37,074 nucleotides of DNA from Thermoplasmata archaeon (GTDB lineage: Archaea > Thermoplasmatota > Thermoplasmata > Thermoplasmatales > Thermoplasmataceae), in NCBI GenBank assembly GCA_021811635.1, contig JAJZNS010000048.1, positions 1 to 37,074 on the forward strand, read 5' to 3'. Below the pieces are notes generated by a model that was given only the letters and a program-made list of their open reading frames with translations, did no database searches and was not told the origin of the DNA. This document shows, piece after piece, positions 1-9,008 of this stretch. Made by a program: the position numbers and the translations under genes. How positions within the stretch are numbered: the first letter of the stretch is position 1; each line of letters opens with the position of its first letter.

Positions 1-1513
1 TTCTCTTCACCGTCGACTGGATGATCTCGTCGTTTGGCGGGAGGATTCCGAAATGGGGGATCCTGAGAAGCGCCCCGTCCGTATTTTGCGACCCGTAATA
101 CTGGGCAAAGGAGTTGGTCTTCCTGTCGACAGCGTTCGCAAGTATGCTCTCCCTGATCAGGTCTGCATTTTTCTGCCACTGCGAATATGGCGCGGTGAAT
201 CCAATCTTTCTCCCCATTTCTATTGCCCTCCTGAAAGCAACCCAGGCGACTGCCTTGGAAAATGTGTAATGCCTTGGCGCAGTCCTGAACTCCCAGATGG
301 ATGAATCCTCCTTCTGCCATATCCTCGAGAGGTGGGCAAGTGTCTCCCTGACAAAGTCCCAAAGGAAGCTGTTGACAGTGCCGCCTGCATTTGCGACAAA
401 ATAGATTGCATTGATTATGCTTCCGTATTCGTCTATCTGAAGCTGCGTCGCTGCCTGGTTTCCCATCCTGACAGGTTTCGATCCCATGTAACCGGAATAA
501 TCGATGGTTTCCTCATCGAGAGACCCGTGCTCGTTGATCTGGTAGATTGTCTTCAGCTTTCTCTGCTTCTTGACAGTCTCCATTATATCGTAAAGGAACT
601 TTATGGCCTCCCTCTTGTATCCCAGGATGGCAAGGGACTCCACCACATAGGCGGTATCCCTGATCCATGTGAACCTGTAATCCCAGTTACGCTCTCCGCC
701 GATGCACTCGGGAAGGCTGGAAGTCGGAGCGGCAACCATCAGTCCGGTGGGCTCATAGAAAAGCCCCTTAAGGACAAGGGCCGATCTCACGGTCTCCCGG
801 TTGTAAAGGGCCGGATAGCGTCCCTGTGATACCCAGTCCTTCCAGTATTTGGAAGTCTCTTCCATCCTTTCCAGAGTCTGGTAGTCCGATACCCTCTGCA
901 CATCCCTGACTCCATGAAGAACCACAACCCTGGCATCTTCCCCCTTCTTCATCCTGATGCCGCCGGTAAGGCTCCGCCCCCTTATTTTCAGGGGGAGATC
1001 TGATGATACCCCGAGGGAATAGCTCTTCGCCCGGAAGACAAAACCTTCCTTCATCTTGGAAATCGCAGGTTCGATCCTTCCGTAATCAAAGACCGGTTCG
1101 ACTGTGACCTTTACGTCCACGTCCCTGTTCGGCGTTTCGAGGTATCTGTGTATTTCCGGAAAATTGATCGTGCTGTATTCCGATGTCGGCAGGAAATCCG
1201 TGACCCTCAGGGCCAATATCAGATCATCATAGAATTCAGTGATGAGTATGTTCGTGTGATCGTGATAATACTGGATCACCTTCAGGTGATCGGTGGCCAT
1301 CGGGGTAACCTGGAAGTACCCTCCCTTCCTGTTGTCAAGTATGGAGGAAAACACCGGATCCGAATTGAAGTGCGGCAGGCAGGCCCAGTCTATAGTGCCG
1401 TTCATTGAGACAAGTGCGGCAGTCCTGTTGTTGCAGATCATTCCGTGGTTCCTGATCAGAGAATAGCCATCCCTGTCAATCTTCCCGTACGGAGAGCCGC
1501 CTATAGAAAGCAT
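1..1513 (-). CDS. Glycoside hydrolase family 15 (glucoamylase/trehalase), C-terminus cut by window edge
   Basis: GH15 enzymes hydrolyse alpha-glucosidic bonds (glucoamylase, glucodextranase or trehalase) by inversion in an (alpha/alpha)6 barrel. About 504 residues are visible. The N-terminus has the family start 'GTIDWACLPHFNSDPVFSSI', followed by the beta-sandwich region and the barrel. The active-site segment ERNWDYRFTWIRD lies near residues 274-286, and the second catalytic region SSIWEFR carries the probable general acid Glu near residue 408. The family usually has 600-650 residues, so roughly 100-150 residues including the catalytic base lie beyond position 1. The ATG at 1513 is chosen because an AT-rich box (minus strand TTAATA, 1538-1543) sits about 27 nt upstream, fitting a leaderless transcript. 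Thermoplasma homologues include characterised trehalases, so trehalase is a serious alternative to glucoamylase; the sequence here does not decide. No secretion signal is seen, suggesting a cytoplasmic enzyme. Confidence 0.9.
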   Translation of the reverse strand, partial: MLSIGGSPYGKIDRDGYSLIRNHGMICNNRTAALVSMNGTIDWACLPHFNSDPVFSSILDNRKGGYFQVTPMATDHLKVIQYYHDHTNILITEFYDDLILALRVTDFLPTSEYSTINFPEIHRYLETPNRDVDVKVTVEPVFDYGRIEPAISKMKEGFVFRAKSYSLGVSSDLPLKIRGRSLTGGIRMKKGEDARVVVLHGVRDVQRVSDYQTLERMEETSKYWKDWVSQGRYPALYNRETVRSALVLKGLFYEPTGLMVAAPTSSLPECIGGERNWDYRFTWIRDTAYVVESLAILGYKREAIKFLYDIMETVKKQRKLKTIYQINEHGSLDEETIDYSGYMGSKPVRMGNQAATQLQIDEYGSIINAIYFVANAGGTVNSFLWDFVRETLAHLSRIWQKEDSSIWEFRTAPRHYTFSKAVAWVAFRRAIEMGRKIGFTAPYSQWQKNADLIRESILANAVDRKTNSFAQYYGSQNTDGALLRIPHFGILPPNDEIIQSTVKR

Positions 1514-1561
1514 CTTTACTCCTTAAATGGCACATGGTATTAACTTTTAACCGTCCATGCA
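1514..1561. promoter_or_regulatory. Divergent promoter between GH15 gene and aroB
   Basis: The 48 bp between the two divergent genes hold an AT-rich core at 1536-1552. On the minus strand TTAATA (1538-1543) lies about 27 nt before the GH15 ATG. On the plus strand CTTTTAACC (1544-1552) would start transcription near 1574, upstream of a second in-frame aroB ATG at 1610. The two directions share nearly the same bases, so the two polymerase complexes may exclude each other. Confidence 0.45.
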
Positions 1562-2653
1562 ATGCAATCCGGATATCCATTGCAGACACGCAGCTACAGG
1601 ATCGAAGGCATGGAGACCTCAATTTCAATAGGCTACAGGATCCTTCATGATCCCGCAAATGCAGGCATTAAATCCTCCCGGATAGTCTTTATATCCAGCG
1701 GGTTGCCCGATAGGTACCAGAAATATCTCGCAGATTTGTTCCAGGACTCAGAAATCGTGAGAGTCAAGGACGGTGAGACCGTGAAATCCCTTGATGGTGC
1801 TGTCTCAATATTTGATTCGCTGGCAGGCAGTACCATCGAAAGAGGGGATTCAATAGCATACGCCGGAGGCGGGACCCTGGGAGACGTAGTTGGATTTGCG
1901 GCCTCTACCTTCAAAAGGGGTATTGGCCTTGCCGCGATACCGACCACTTTCCTGGCGCAGATTGACAGCGCCATAGGCGGGAAGAACGGCATCAATTTCC
2001 GCAATGCAAAGAATATGATCGGATCATTTTACCTTCCGGGATTTGTTTTTTCCGACAGCTATTTCCTTGAGGGTATGACAGATAAGCTTTTCCTGAACGG
2101 TCTGGGCGAACTCCTCAAGTATTATATCCTGAACCCGGAGGAATTCAGGTGGTCGCTTCTTGGCGAGGGGGCGGATGAGATGCGATGGAATATGGACGCG
2201 CTCGAGCAGGCTGTCCTCACGTGCACCAGGCTGAAGATGGATTACGTATCCAGGGATTTCCGCGACCTGGCAGGTATACGCAGGATGCTGAATTTTGGGC
2301 ATACGATTGGTCATGCGCTTGAATCTGCAACAGAATTCAGGATTTCCCACGGAGAGGCCGTATTCTGGGGAATGATGCTTGAGTCCCTCTGGGTGCAGGC
2401 CAGGGGAATAAATGCATCCCGCATAGTGTCGCTCCTCAGGCCTTACCTGCCATTCTTTGCGAGCTCCAGAAGACTTTTTGAACCGGTCCTGGGCGAGATC
2501 AAGGGTTTCGTGATGCAGGACAAAAAGATCACCCGGGACACGATTGCACTCCCATTCCCTATCGAACCTGGCGTGGCCGGCAGCGTTGACATGAAAATTT
2601 CTGATCTTGAAGGGTTCCTTTCCCATAATCCTCTGGAGGATGAAGTTGAGTAG
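1562..2653 (+). CDS. aroB: 3-dehydroquinate synthase
   Basis: Converts DAHP to 3-dehydroquinate, the second step of the shikimate pathway, using NAD and a divalent metal. The 363-residue protein has the NAD-binding GGGTLGD (102-108), the conserved run PTTFLAQIDSAIGGKNGIN (127-145) with Lys141, the metal-ligand Glu of GEL (182-184), and the metal histidines of NFGHTIGH (244-251) and SHGEAV (262-267). Length fits bacterial-type DHQ synthase rather than the alternative archaeal AroB'. ATG 1562 is the longest start; ATG 1610 (METSISIGY) is also possible because a TATA-like CTTTTAACC would give a start site near 1574. It is the first gene of aroB-aroE-aroK-aroA and overlaps aroE by 14 nt. A bacterial-type aroB implies DAHP synthase elsewhere in the genome. 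Confidence 0.93.
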   Translation: MQSGYPLQTRSYRIEGMETSISIGYRILHDPANAGIKSSRIVFISSGLPDRYQKYLADLFQDSEIVRVKDGETVKSLDGAVSIFDSLAGSTIERGDSIAYAGGGTLGDVVGFAASTFKRGIGLAAIPTTFLAQIDSAIGGKNGINFRNAKNMIGSFYLPGFVFSDSYFLEGMTDKLFLNGLGELLKYYILNPEEFRWSLLGEGADEMRWNMDALEQAVLTCTRLKMDYVSRDFRDLAGIRRMLNFGHTIGHALESATEFRISHGEAVFWGMMLESLWVQARGINASRIVSLLRPYLPFFASSRRLFEPVLGEIKGFVMQDKKITRDTIALPFPIEPGVAGSVDMKISDLEGFLSHNPLEDEVE

Positions 2654-3428
2654 CCTTTACGGAGTGCTTGGTTCCCCTCTTTCCAGATCCAGCAGTGCAT
2701 ATCTTTTCAACGAATACTTCAAGAAATACTCCATGGATGGGCTGTACCTGCCGCTTGACTGCGATACGGCACGCTTTTCCCACATCATGCCCGCGGTGAA
2801 ACATGCCTTCAGCGGAGTCAACGTAACCTCGCCGCTGAAGCGGGAGATTTACCGGGAGTGCGCTATTCATGACGAGGCCAGCAGCGTTACGGGTTCCGTC
2901 AACCTTGTGAAAATCGGCAAGGGAAAGCTTGAGGGCTACAACTCGGATCCCGCCGGCTTCAGGTATCTCATTGAGTCCAACGGGATCGAGGTTTCCGGCA
3001 AGAGTATTGCCATTCTTGGCAGTGGAGGCGCATCCGCCTCCGTTGCATATGCATTGCACAGGTGGTATGCACCAGGGTCTGTTGCCGTTGTCAGCAGGCA
3101 CGCTGGAAAAGACGATAGGAGTTTGAGAGATTACGCAAGCCTCAGGGAAAGGTATGACGTTTTGATAAGCACCATTCCTTACCAGCATCAGGAGAGCTTC
3201 TTATCGCAGTTTGAAATGGTGATTGGCAGGATCAGGCCAACGGTGGTGATAGACATAGTGTACAATCCGAAAGTCACTCCCTTCATGAAGGCGGCGACTC
3301 TCAGCGGAATAAGAACTGTTGGCGGCACGGACATGTTTCTGGGGCAGGCCAGCACCGCTTTCGATTTGTGGTTCAAAAAAAAGGTAGACATGGAAGAACT
3401 CAGGGAGATACTTCTATCAGGGGGATGA
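2640..3428 (+). CDS. aroE: Shikimate 5-dehydrogenase
   Basis: Reduces 3-dehydroshikimate to shikimate with NADPH. Visible in about 262 residues are the substrate-binding GSPLSRSSS (11-19), the NVTSPLK segment with catalytic Lys67, the NSD triad whose Asp103 pairs with the lysine, and the Rossmann loop ILGSGGASASV (126-136). The C-terminal part has GTDMFLGQA, the usual G-x-x-M-L-x-x-Q element. The start is uncertain. ATG 2640 touches a GGAGG at 2635-2639, too close to serve it, while the in-frame TTG at 2646 is 6 nt from that GGAGG. The next gene shows the same layout. The gene lies inside the aro operon, overlapping the aroB end and ending 4 nt before the aroK start. Confidence 0.92.
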   Translation: MKLSSLYGVLGSPLSRSSSAYLFNEYFKKYSMDGLYLPLDCDTARFSHIMPAVKHAFSGVNVTSPLKREIYRECAIHDEASSVTGSVNLVKIGKGKLEGYNSDPAGFRYLIESNGIEVSGKSIAILGSGGASASVAYALHRWYAPGSVAVVSRHAGKDDRSLRDYASLRERYDVLISTIPYQHQESFLSQFEMVIGRIRPTVVIDIVYNPKVTPFMKAATLSGIRTVGGTDMFLGQASTAFDLWFKKKVDMEELREILLSGG

Positions 3429-3432
3429 AAAG

Positions 3433-4257
3433 TTGTCCATCATAACCGTCAATGGAGGGATAAGCGTAATTTCGGCATTCGCCAACGGGACCGGTTCGGC
3501 TGTATCGATCGACCTTTCCATGAGGATCATGAGTTCCAGGAGCGGCGAAACACCTGATCCAATCGTACATGAACTAGCAGGCTGGTACTGCGATCGGTTT
3601 TCGCTGAAGGAAGTACCTGAAATCTCCATACACAGCAGGATTCCCAGAGGACAGGGACTGAAGAGCAGCAGTGCGCTGGCAATTGGCATTCTTGAACTTC
3701 TCAGCATGGAAAATGGCGTCAGCATTCCGGATGAGGAAAAGCTGTCAGCTGCCGCAATTGCGTCGAAGGAACACAAGCTTTCTGCCACAGGAGCTTACGA
3801 TGACCTGACGGCTGCCTACTACGGAGGGCTCACCCTAACCGATAACAACGAAAACAGACTGTACCTGAGAAAAGAGGTTCCGCTTATGCCGGTCATGATT
3901 GTGTATGATCCCCTGGAGACGCGGAGTTCCTATCTCCTGAAAGATGCTTTTGCAGACGTTCCTGCGGCCGACATTCAGTCCATGGCCGAAAAGGTGAAGA
4001 AAGGATCATTCCTGCCTGTGGCGGTGATGAATGGACAGATTATAGGGAGAAAGACCGGCATCAGAAACGACCTGATAGATCAGATCAGGAAGTTCTCGCC
4101 GCTTGCAGTGTCTCAATCCGGAAAGGGCCCGTCAATCTTTGCATTCTTCAAGAACACAATTGAAATGAGGAGGTGCGCCGCTTCTCTGGCCAGTGAGAAA
4201 GGGATCAGCATTATACTGACCAGAACTTCCAACGATCCGATCCAGAGGTCAGAATGA
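3433..4257 (+). CDS. aroK: Archaeal shikimate kinase (GHMP family)
   Basis: Phosphorylates shikimate to shikimate 3-phosphate with ATP. It belongs to the GHMP kinase superfamily, the archaeal replacement for the bacterial P-loop AroK. The 274 residues carry the GHMP ATP loop PRGQGLKSSSA (71-81), a GAYDD segment after the central helix, and the C-terminal loop SQSGKGPSIFAFF. The start is TTG at 3433, with a G-rich ribosome site at 3419-3424 about 8 nt upstream; no ATG is suitably placed. It begins 4 nt after aroE stops, and its TGA overlaps the aroA ATG by 4 nt, so translation is probably coupled. Confidence 0.93.
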   Translation: MSIITVNGGISVISAFANGTGSAVSIDLSMRIMSSRSGETPDPIVHELAGWYCDRFSLKEVPEISIHSRIPRGQGLKSSSALAIGILELLSMENGVSIPDEEKLSAAAIASKEHKLSATGAYDDLTAAYYGGLTLTDNNENRLYLRKEVPLMPVMIVYDPLETRSSYLLKDAFADVPAADIQSMAEKVKKGSFLPVAVMNGQIIGRKTGIRNDLIDQIRKFSPLAVSQSGKGPSIFAFFKNTIEMRRCAASLASEKGISIILTRTSNDPIQRSE

Positions 4258-5516
4258 GGGGCATATTCAGCTGCGCGTCTCCCGATGGGGAAATTTCCAT
4301 CCCTGGATCCAAGAGCTACTCTCAGCGCCTGATCCTGCTTTCGGCACTTTTCTCCATTCCGGTCTCGTTGGAAAACATTTCATATTCTGAAGATGAGCTC
4401 AGGGCCATTTCAGTCGCTTCACAGTGCGGAATGTCCGTCAGGAATTCCGGCGGCCGGTGCATGGTCTCCGGAAAGTTCAGATCGCCGGGAAAACTCTTTG
4501 TGGGGGAATCGGCAACGCTGTTCCGCCTTGCTGCCGGAGGCCTCGCAGGAAAGAGGGAAACTGTTGAGTTCAGGCTTTCTGACTCCCTGCTCCACAGAAA
4601 TCACGGAGACCTTCTGAATGCTCTCGCCTCAAATGGTGTGCACTTCGAATCCATTCCCAGAGGTTTTCTGATGGATGCCTCTGCTGCAGTTACAGGCCCG
4701 TTATCCATAACCGGAAGAATAAGTTCACAGTTCGTTTCTTCCCTTATTGTAATGAAGGCATCCATGGGCGATTTTGGTTCTGACGTGAACGTTACCAACG
4801 GCCTTTCCTCTGCGGGATATGTTCAAATCACCTTGGATGTCATGAGGAAACTGGGTTTTGAAATAGCGTCAAGAACAGACAACTCCTTTTCCGTTGAGTC
4901 ATTCAAGCCCACAGACTCTGTGAACGTAACGCTTGAGGGGGATTTCTCATCTGCGGCGTATTTCATGGTGCTCGCTGCGCTAAAATCTGCACATGGCATC
5001 ACCCTGAAAGGGCTCAACCCAAACTCGCTTCAGCCGGACAGGAAAATGCTTGATTTCCTGAGGCAGGCCGGGGCAGGCATCACCACAGGCACGGACTACA
5101 TAACCATCAGGGAATCCAATCTCAATGGAGGAACTTTCGAAGTGGACGGCTGCCCAGATCTTGCACTTCCCCTTGCCGTTATGTCCCTATTCTCCAGGGG
5201 AAAGTCGGAGATTACGGGCGTTTCACGGTTAAGGTATAAGGAAACTGACAGGATAGAGTCCATGATCAAGCTTGCCCGTTCTTTCGGCGCATCTGCAGAA
5301 TATTCAAGCAACTCTGTTACAATCACTCCTCCTGACGCGATCAGGGCCCCTGATGTGCTGGACTTCATGGAGCACAGATCCATCATGGCAGGAATCGTAG
5401 CGTCAATTGCCTCAGGAAGCCGGGTAATAAATCAGAATGTCGAAAGGATTTCCAAGAGCTTCCCGGGATTCACCGGGATGCTGGAGAATGTCGGCTGCAG
5501 CATTGAGAGAGTTTAG
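4254..5516 (+). CDS. aroA: 3-phosphoshikimate 1-carboxyvinyltransferase (EPSP synthase)
   Basis: Transfers the enolpyruvyl group of PEP to shikimate 3-phosphate. The 420-residue protein starts with the substrate motif IPGSKSYSQR (16-25, Lys20). It has GESATLFRLAAG in place of the usual GNAGTAMR PEP loop, the CPDLALPLAV segment that carries the catalytic Asp, and LRYKETDRI, the RxKESDR motif. Two-domain architecture and length fit the family (about 420-430). The ATG at 4254 overlaps the aroK stop in an ATGA junction. It is the last gene of the operon; aroD, aroC and a DAHP synthase are not in this window. The PEP loop deviates from the consensus (ESAT for NAGT), as is common in archaeal sequences. 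Confidence 0.93.
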   Translation: MRGIFSCASPDGEISIPGSKSYSQRLILLSALFSIPVSLENISYSEDELRAISVASQCGMSVRNSGGRCMVSGKFRSPGKLFVGESATLFRLAAGGLAGKRETVEFRLSDSLLHRNHGDLLNALASNGVHFESIPRGFLMDASAAVTGPLSITGRISSQFVSSLIVMKASMGDFGSDVNVTNGLSSAGYVQITLDVMRKLGFEIASRTDNSFSVESFKPTDSVNVTLEGDFSSAAYFMVLAALKSAHGITLKGLNPNSLQPDRKMLDFLRQAGAGITTGTDYITIRESNLNGGTFEVDGCPDLALPLAVMSLFSRGKSEITGVSRLRYKETDRIESMIKLARSFGASAEYSSNSVTITPPDAIRAPDVLDFMEHRSIMAGIVASIASGSRVINQNVERISKSFPGFTGMLENVGCSIERV

Positions 5517-5725
5517 GAACAAATGCGTAACCAGCCGATCCCTGAATTCTGGATTGCATCCGCAGGACATGAAAACGCATTCCCAGCCCTTTGGTATGGC
5601 AATTATCCAGAAGTACCCCGACGTCCCGAACCCTGATCGCATGTATGTTTAGGCCGCATTCAATATGCTACCTTCCTGGGAGTTAGGCGTGGCCTTCCAC
5701 TGTATCGCACCGCAAGCGTGCCAGC

Positions 5726-5736
5726 AAATGTTAAAT
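5726..5736 (+). promoter_or_regulatory. TATA-like element for argS
   Basis: AATGTTAAATC lies about 28 nt upstream of the ATG at 5761, the expected spacing for a leaderless archaeal transcript. The 235 bp between aroA and argS otherwise hold nothing I can support. One 37-codon ORF at 5523-5636 has no recognisable family features. Confidence 0.4.
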
Positions 5737-5751
5737 CGGGATCACCAATAA

Positions 5752-7401
5752 GTGTTCCCAATGCTTCTTTATGACGATTTCAGGAGGAAAATAGCAGATT
5801 GCACCTCAAGTGGAAGGATATTACTTCACAGATCGGATATAGAGATCGACACCAGGGGCTTTGCTGATTTCGTCGTGAAGACGTTCAGGTTCAAGGATCA
5901 GGCGGCAATAAGTGAACTTGTTGAAAGGATAAGGGGGCTTGAATTCGTCGAACGCTGCGATCATTCCGGCGATTACGTTAACATCATCATCCGGGCGGAA
6001 TCGCTGTTCTCCGTCCTTGATGGCGCGATATCATCCACCGGGATCTTTCCAGACGTCTTCCAGGACCCTGAAAGGGTTGTGGTGGAACATACCAGTGCAA
6101 ACCCTACCGGCCCGATTCATGTCGGAAGGATCAGGAACTCGATAATAGGGGATTCCATGGCCAGGATATATTCCCGATACGGGTATCGTGTTTCCACCCA
6201 GTATTTCGTCAACGATTCCGGCAAGCAGGTCATGGCGATGTATGCAGGCTTCCAGAGGTACTGCGCAGGGCTTCCGCTCTCAGTGGAAAATCTCCTGCAT
6301 GGTTATCAGGAGATTTACAGGCACATGGATGAACTTGGAGGAGAGGATGCGGTTATTTCTCCTCTTCTCAAGAGGTACGAAACCCCGGATGGAGCCCTGC
6401 TTGCCGAAATAAAGAATGCCTGTTCCGTGGTGCTGAAGGACATCAGGGATACAATGAGCAGGCTCGGCATTAGCATAGAAGATTACGTCTGGGAATCGGG
6501 ATTTCTTCAATCCGAAGAACTCATCGAGGTCTTCGAGTCCCTCAGGCCGAAATTGAAGGGGGAGGGAGGCGCGAGATACGTCCAGATGCCATGGGGAAAG
6601 AAGGAGTATCTTGTAAGATCGGATGGTACCAGGCTGTATCTGGCACGGGACCTGGCATACCACCTGTTCAAGGCACATCATTTCGATGTTATTGTCGACG
6701 TTCTTGGCGAAGATCACAAGGATTACGCCCGCACCATAGGCCACGTACTTTCTGATCTAATGGAGGTCGACAGGCGGTTTGAATTCCTGATCTATTCCTT
6801 CATTTCGCTGGAAGGCGCAAAGCTCTCCACAAGGCAGGGCAACATTATCACGGTGAACGATCTCATTGAGAGGGGGAGGAGGGAAGCGTCCAGAATAGTA
6901 TCCGAGAAGGACAATCCCTATGACAGCAAAACCCGCGAATCCATAGCTGAGGCTGTGGCGGTATCGTCAATCCGCTTCAACGTCATCAGGGTCAATCCGC
7001 AGAAGGCCATAGTATTCAGGTGGGATGAGGCGCTGAGCACAGAGGGCGATTCGGCGCCTTTCGTGATGTATTCCTTTGCAAGGTCAACGTCCATACTTGA
7101 CAAGGGAACCAGTTCCAATCTCAGGAAGAAGCAGTTCGACATGGAGGAGAAATCGCTGCTGTGGAACATGTACCTTTACCCTGAATCGCTTGAACGCTCT
7201 CTCGCTTCAAAGCGGCCTGACCTGATAGCAGCCTATGTGCTATCGCTCACCAAGGCATTCAACGACTTCTACTCTGCCTGCCAGGTCAACGTGCAGGATG
7301 ATGAGGTGAGGGGGACCAGAAGGAGAATCGTGGAGATGTACCGCACCATTGTAAACGATGCTGCCGGTCTGCTTGGAATAAAGATGCTTGAGCGGATGTG
7401 A
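5752..7401 (+). CDS. argS: Arginyl-tRNA synthetase
   Basis: Charges tRNA-Arg; class I aminoacyl-tRNA synthetase, cytoplasmic. The 549 residues show an N-terminal tRNA-contacting domain (about 1-105), the HIGH region as ANPTGPIHVGR (HVGR at 123-126), the conserved YFVNDSGKQ loop, the YLARDLAYH segment, the KMSKS-loop equivalent GAKLSTRQGN, and a helical anticodon-binding domain from SAPFVMYSFARSTSI onward. Loss of the second KMSKS lysine (KLSTR) is common in ArgS. GTG 5752 gives the listed protein; ATG 5761 is equally plausible and is favoured by the TATA-like box at 5726-5736. It is transcribed alone and converges with the permease gene, 25 bp away. Confidence 0.94.
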   Translation: MFPMLLYDDFRRKIADCTSSGRILLHRSDIEIDTRGFADFVVKTFRFKDQAAISELVERIRGLEFVERCDHSGDYVNIIIRAESLFSVLDGAISSTGIFPDVFQDPERVVVEHTSANPTGPIHVGRIRNSIIGDSMARIYSRYGYRVSTQYFVNDSGKQVMAMYAGFQRYCAGLPLSVENLLHGYQEIYRHMDELGGEDAVISPLLKRYETPDGALLAEIKNACSVVLKDIRDTMSRLGISIEDYVWESGFLQSEELIEVFESLRPKLKGEGGARYVQMPWGKKEYLVRSDGTRLYLARDLAYHLFKAHHFDVIVDVLGEDHKDYARTIGHVLSDLMEVDRRFEFLIYSFISLEGAKLSTRQGNIITVNDLIERGRREASRIVSEKDNPYDSKTRESIAEAVAVSSIRFNVIRVNPQKAIVFRWDEALSTEGDSAPFVMYSFARSTSILDKGTSSNLRKKQFDMEEKSLLWNMYLYPESLERSLASKRPDLIAAYVLSLTKAFNDFYSACQVNVQDDEVRGTRRRIVEMYRTIVNDAAGLLGIKMLERM

Positions 7402-7426
7402 TCCATCATCTGGTTGTTAATGCGGT

Positions 7427-8707
7427 TCACGCAGCAGTGTCCTGCGAAGTCCTCACCCTTCTGACCGTCCATGTGTACAGGAATGAGGCAAGCACAACAG
7501 CTGCACTGAGGAGGAGCAGGTAGCTGATGAAAGACAGGATAATGACAGAGGCCAGAAGCGAGATCCATGGAAGCGTCTTCCTCCATCCTCTTTCCCTAAG
7601 CAGCTTGATTGCAGATGCTGAGCCTACAACGTAGACAAGCCCTCCAATGCCGCTTACTGCCAGAAATGCAGTGACCAGGCCAATGCCGAGGAAGTAGAAT
7701 GCTGTCAGATTTGCAAGCCCGAGAAACACCATCAATATTATTGATCTTCCGGGTGCGCCGGTCTGGGGATTGATGCGTGAAAGCCAGTGGGGTAGCCCGT
7801 GGGACCTTGCAACAGAGTATACGACCCTGCTCATGCCTGCAACATACGCATTGGCGGTGCTGAATATGGCAACCACCGCAATAACGGAAGTTGCGATCCC
7901 CCCATATGAACCCAGGAAACTGGACATCAGGACAGCAAACGGGGTGATGCCGCTTCCAGATTTGTATGATGCGGTTCCAATGGTCACGATCGCAACGGAC
8001 GTGTACAGTATCCCCACCATTATCACGCTGAAAAGAATGCTCTTCCGGAATATGTTTTCTGGATCGGTGACTTCACCTGCAAGGTTGGGAACATTCTCGT
8101 ATCCAAAGAACGCCCAGATTATCAGGGCAGAGGCAACCCCGATGGAATAGAAGTTCCCGCCCGGTATTATTGGCACGTAGTTTTCATAATTCAGGTGCGT
8201 GGACGATGCTATGATTGCAGTTACTATTACCACTATTATGGATGCAATGACGAGAAGCTGTACCCTGGAGCTGAATCTGATCCCAAGGTAGTTTACCAGG
8301 CAGGCAAGGAATATTATCGATCCAGCAACCAGGTAAACCTCAGGTTCTGTCATGCGAATGGAGAAGGAGAGGTAATATCCGGCCGCGATTGCATTGGCTG
8401 GGGCCCCGAACATGAACCATGCCAGAAACAGCCATCCCACTGCATTGCTGACATAAGTGCCGAAAGCTTCTCTTGAGAAGGAATATATCCCTCCCGATTC
8501 GGGTTTTCTCGTAGCCAGCCTGGCGAATGTATAGGCGAAGGGATAGCTGAGCAGGGAGAGAAGGATCCATGCAATTATGGAGCCCTGTCCAGCTACGCGG
8601 GCTGCGAGACCCGGGGCAATAAGAATTCCGCCCCCGAGCACAGATGAGATGTAAATGGTTATCGCATAGGTAAGGGTGATGACCCTCTTCATTCCGGTTT
8701 CTGGCAT
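7427..8707 (-). CDS. APC-superfamily amino-acid permease
   Basis: Integral membrane transporter that probably imports amino acids with protons or by exchange; the substrate is not determinable. About 426 residues with roughly 12 hydrophobic segments. The first membrane helix has the APC glycine motif SSVLGGGILIAPG near residues 18-30, followed by the ESGGIYSFSREAFG loop typical of the family before helix 3. The start at ATG 8707 is chosen because GGAGG lies 7 nt upstream (8715-8719). An upstream in-frame ATG at 8785 would add 26 hydrophilic residues without similarity to the family. The gene follows a terminator for the surface-protein gene and converges with argS. The short C-terminus ends in a basic, polar tail. 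Confidence 0.88.
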   Translation of the reverse strand: MPETGMKRVITLTYAITIYISSVLGGGILIAPGLAARVAGQGSIIAWILLSLLSYPFAYTFARLATRKPESGGIYSFSREAFGTYVSNAVGWLFLAWFMFGAPANAIAAGYYLSFSIRMTEPEVYLVAGSIIFLACLVNYLGIRFSSRVQLLVIASIIVVIVTAIIASSTHLNYENYVPIIPGGNFYSIGVASALIIWAFFGYENVPNLAGEVTDPENIFRKSILFSVIMVGILYTSVAIVTIGTASYKSGSGITPFAVLMSSFLGSYGGIATSVIAVVAIFSTANAYVAGMSRVVYSVARSHGLPHWLSRINPQTGAPGRSIILMVFLGLANLTAFYFLGIGLVTAFLAVSGIGGLVYVVGSASAIKLLRERGWRKTLPWISLLASVIILSFISYLLLLSAAVVLASFLYTWTVRRVRTSQDTAA

Positions 8708-9008
8708 ATCCGGTCCTCCTTCCCTTTCCGCCTGCGTTTCATAATGGGATCGCAAGTTATTGATCTGGCGCTGTTCCGGGCACATCCGGTGAATTCGATC
8801 GCCCTCATACCATCAAAAAGGGAAAAAGCGGAACACGCCACTTTTCGGAAACCTCTCCGGGTGCATAAGCCAATCGGGATTGCTGTTTCTCCCAGCCGGC
8901 TTGCCGTTCACTTATGCTGTAAGTTGCAAACGTATAACGACTTGGCCGCCGCCAAAAAAAAATGTGGTTGACGGGTTTACCGTCATTAAAATAAAAATAT
9001 TTCAGGGT
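8708..9008. other. Intergenic region between permease and surface glycoprotein genes
   Basis: These 301 bp hold the 3' terminator of the surface-protein gene (8954-8984) and the ribosome site of the permease gene. No clear TATA box is seen for the permease; ATAAC near 8753-8760 and CATTATGAAA near 8737-8746 on the minus strand are weak candidates. No coding sequence is supported. Confidence 0.5.
8954..8984 (-). terminator. Hairpin plus T9 terminator of the surface glycoprotein gene
   Basis: On the minus strand GACGG-TAAAC-CCGTC (8970-8984) forms a 5-bp stem with a 5-nt loop. After a 7-nt spacer it is followed by nine T residues (A9 on the plus strand, 8954-8962). A further T-rich stretch precedes the stem at 8987-9002. 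This lies 25-55 nt after the stop codon of the 9009-12035 gene. Confidence 0.65.

Noticed and set aside
1068..1077. tRNA T-loop-like GGTTCGATCC
   Set aside because: It lies inside the GH15 coding sequence and no cloverleaf arms surround it.
5523..5636. 37-codon ORF after aroA
   Set aside because: No ribosome site, family features or promoter; most likely chance.
8720..8840. Short minus-strand ORF of 39 codons overlapping the permease start
   Set aside because: No ribosome site and unlike any recognisable protein; the permease start has a good GGAGG.
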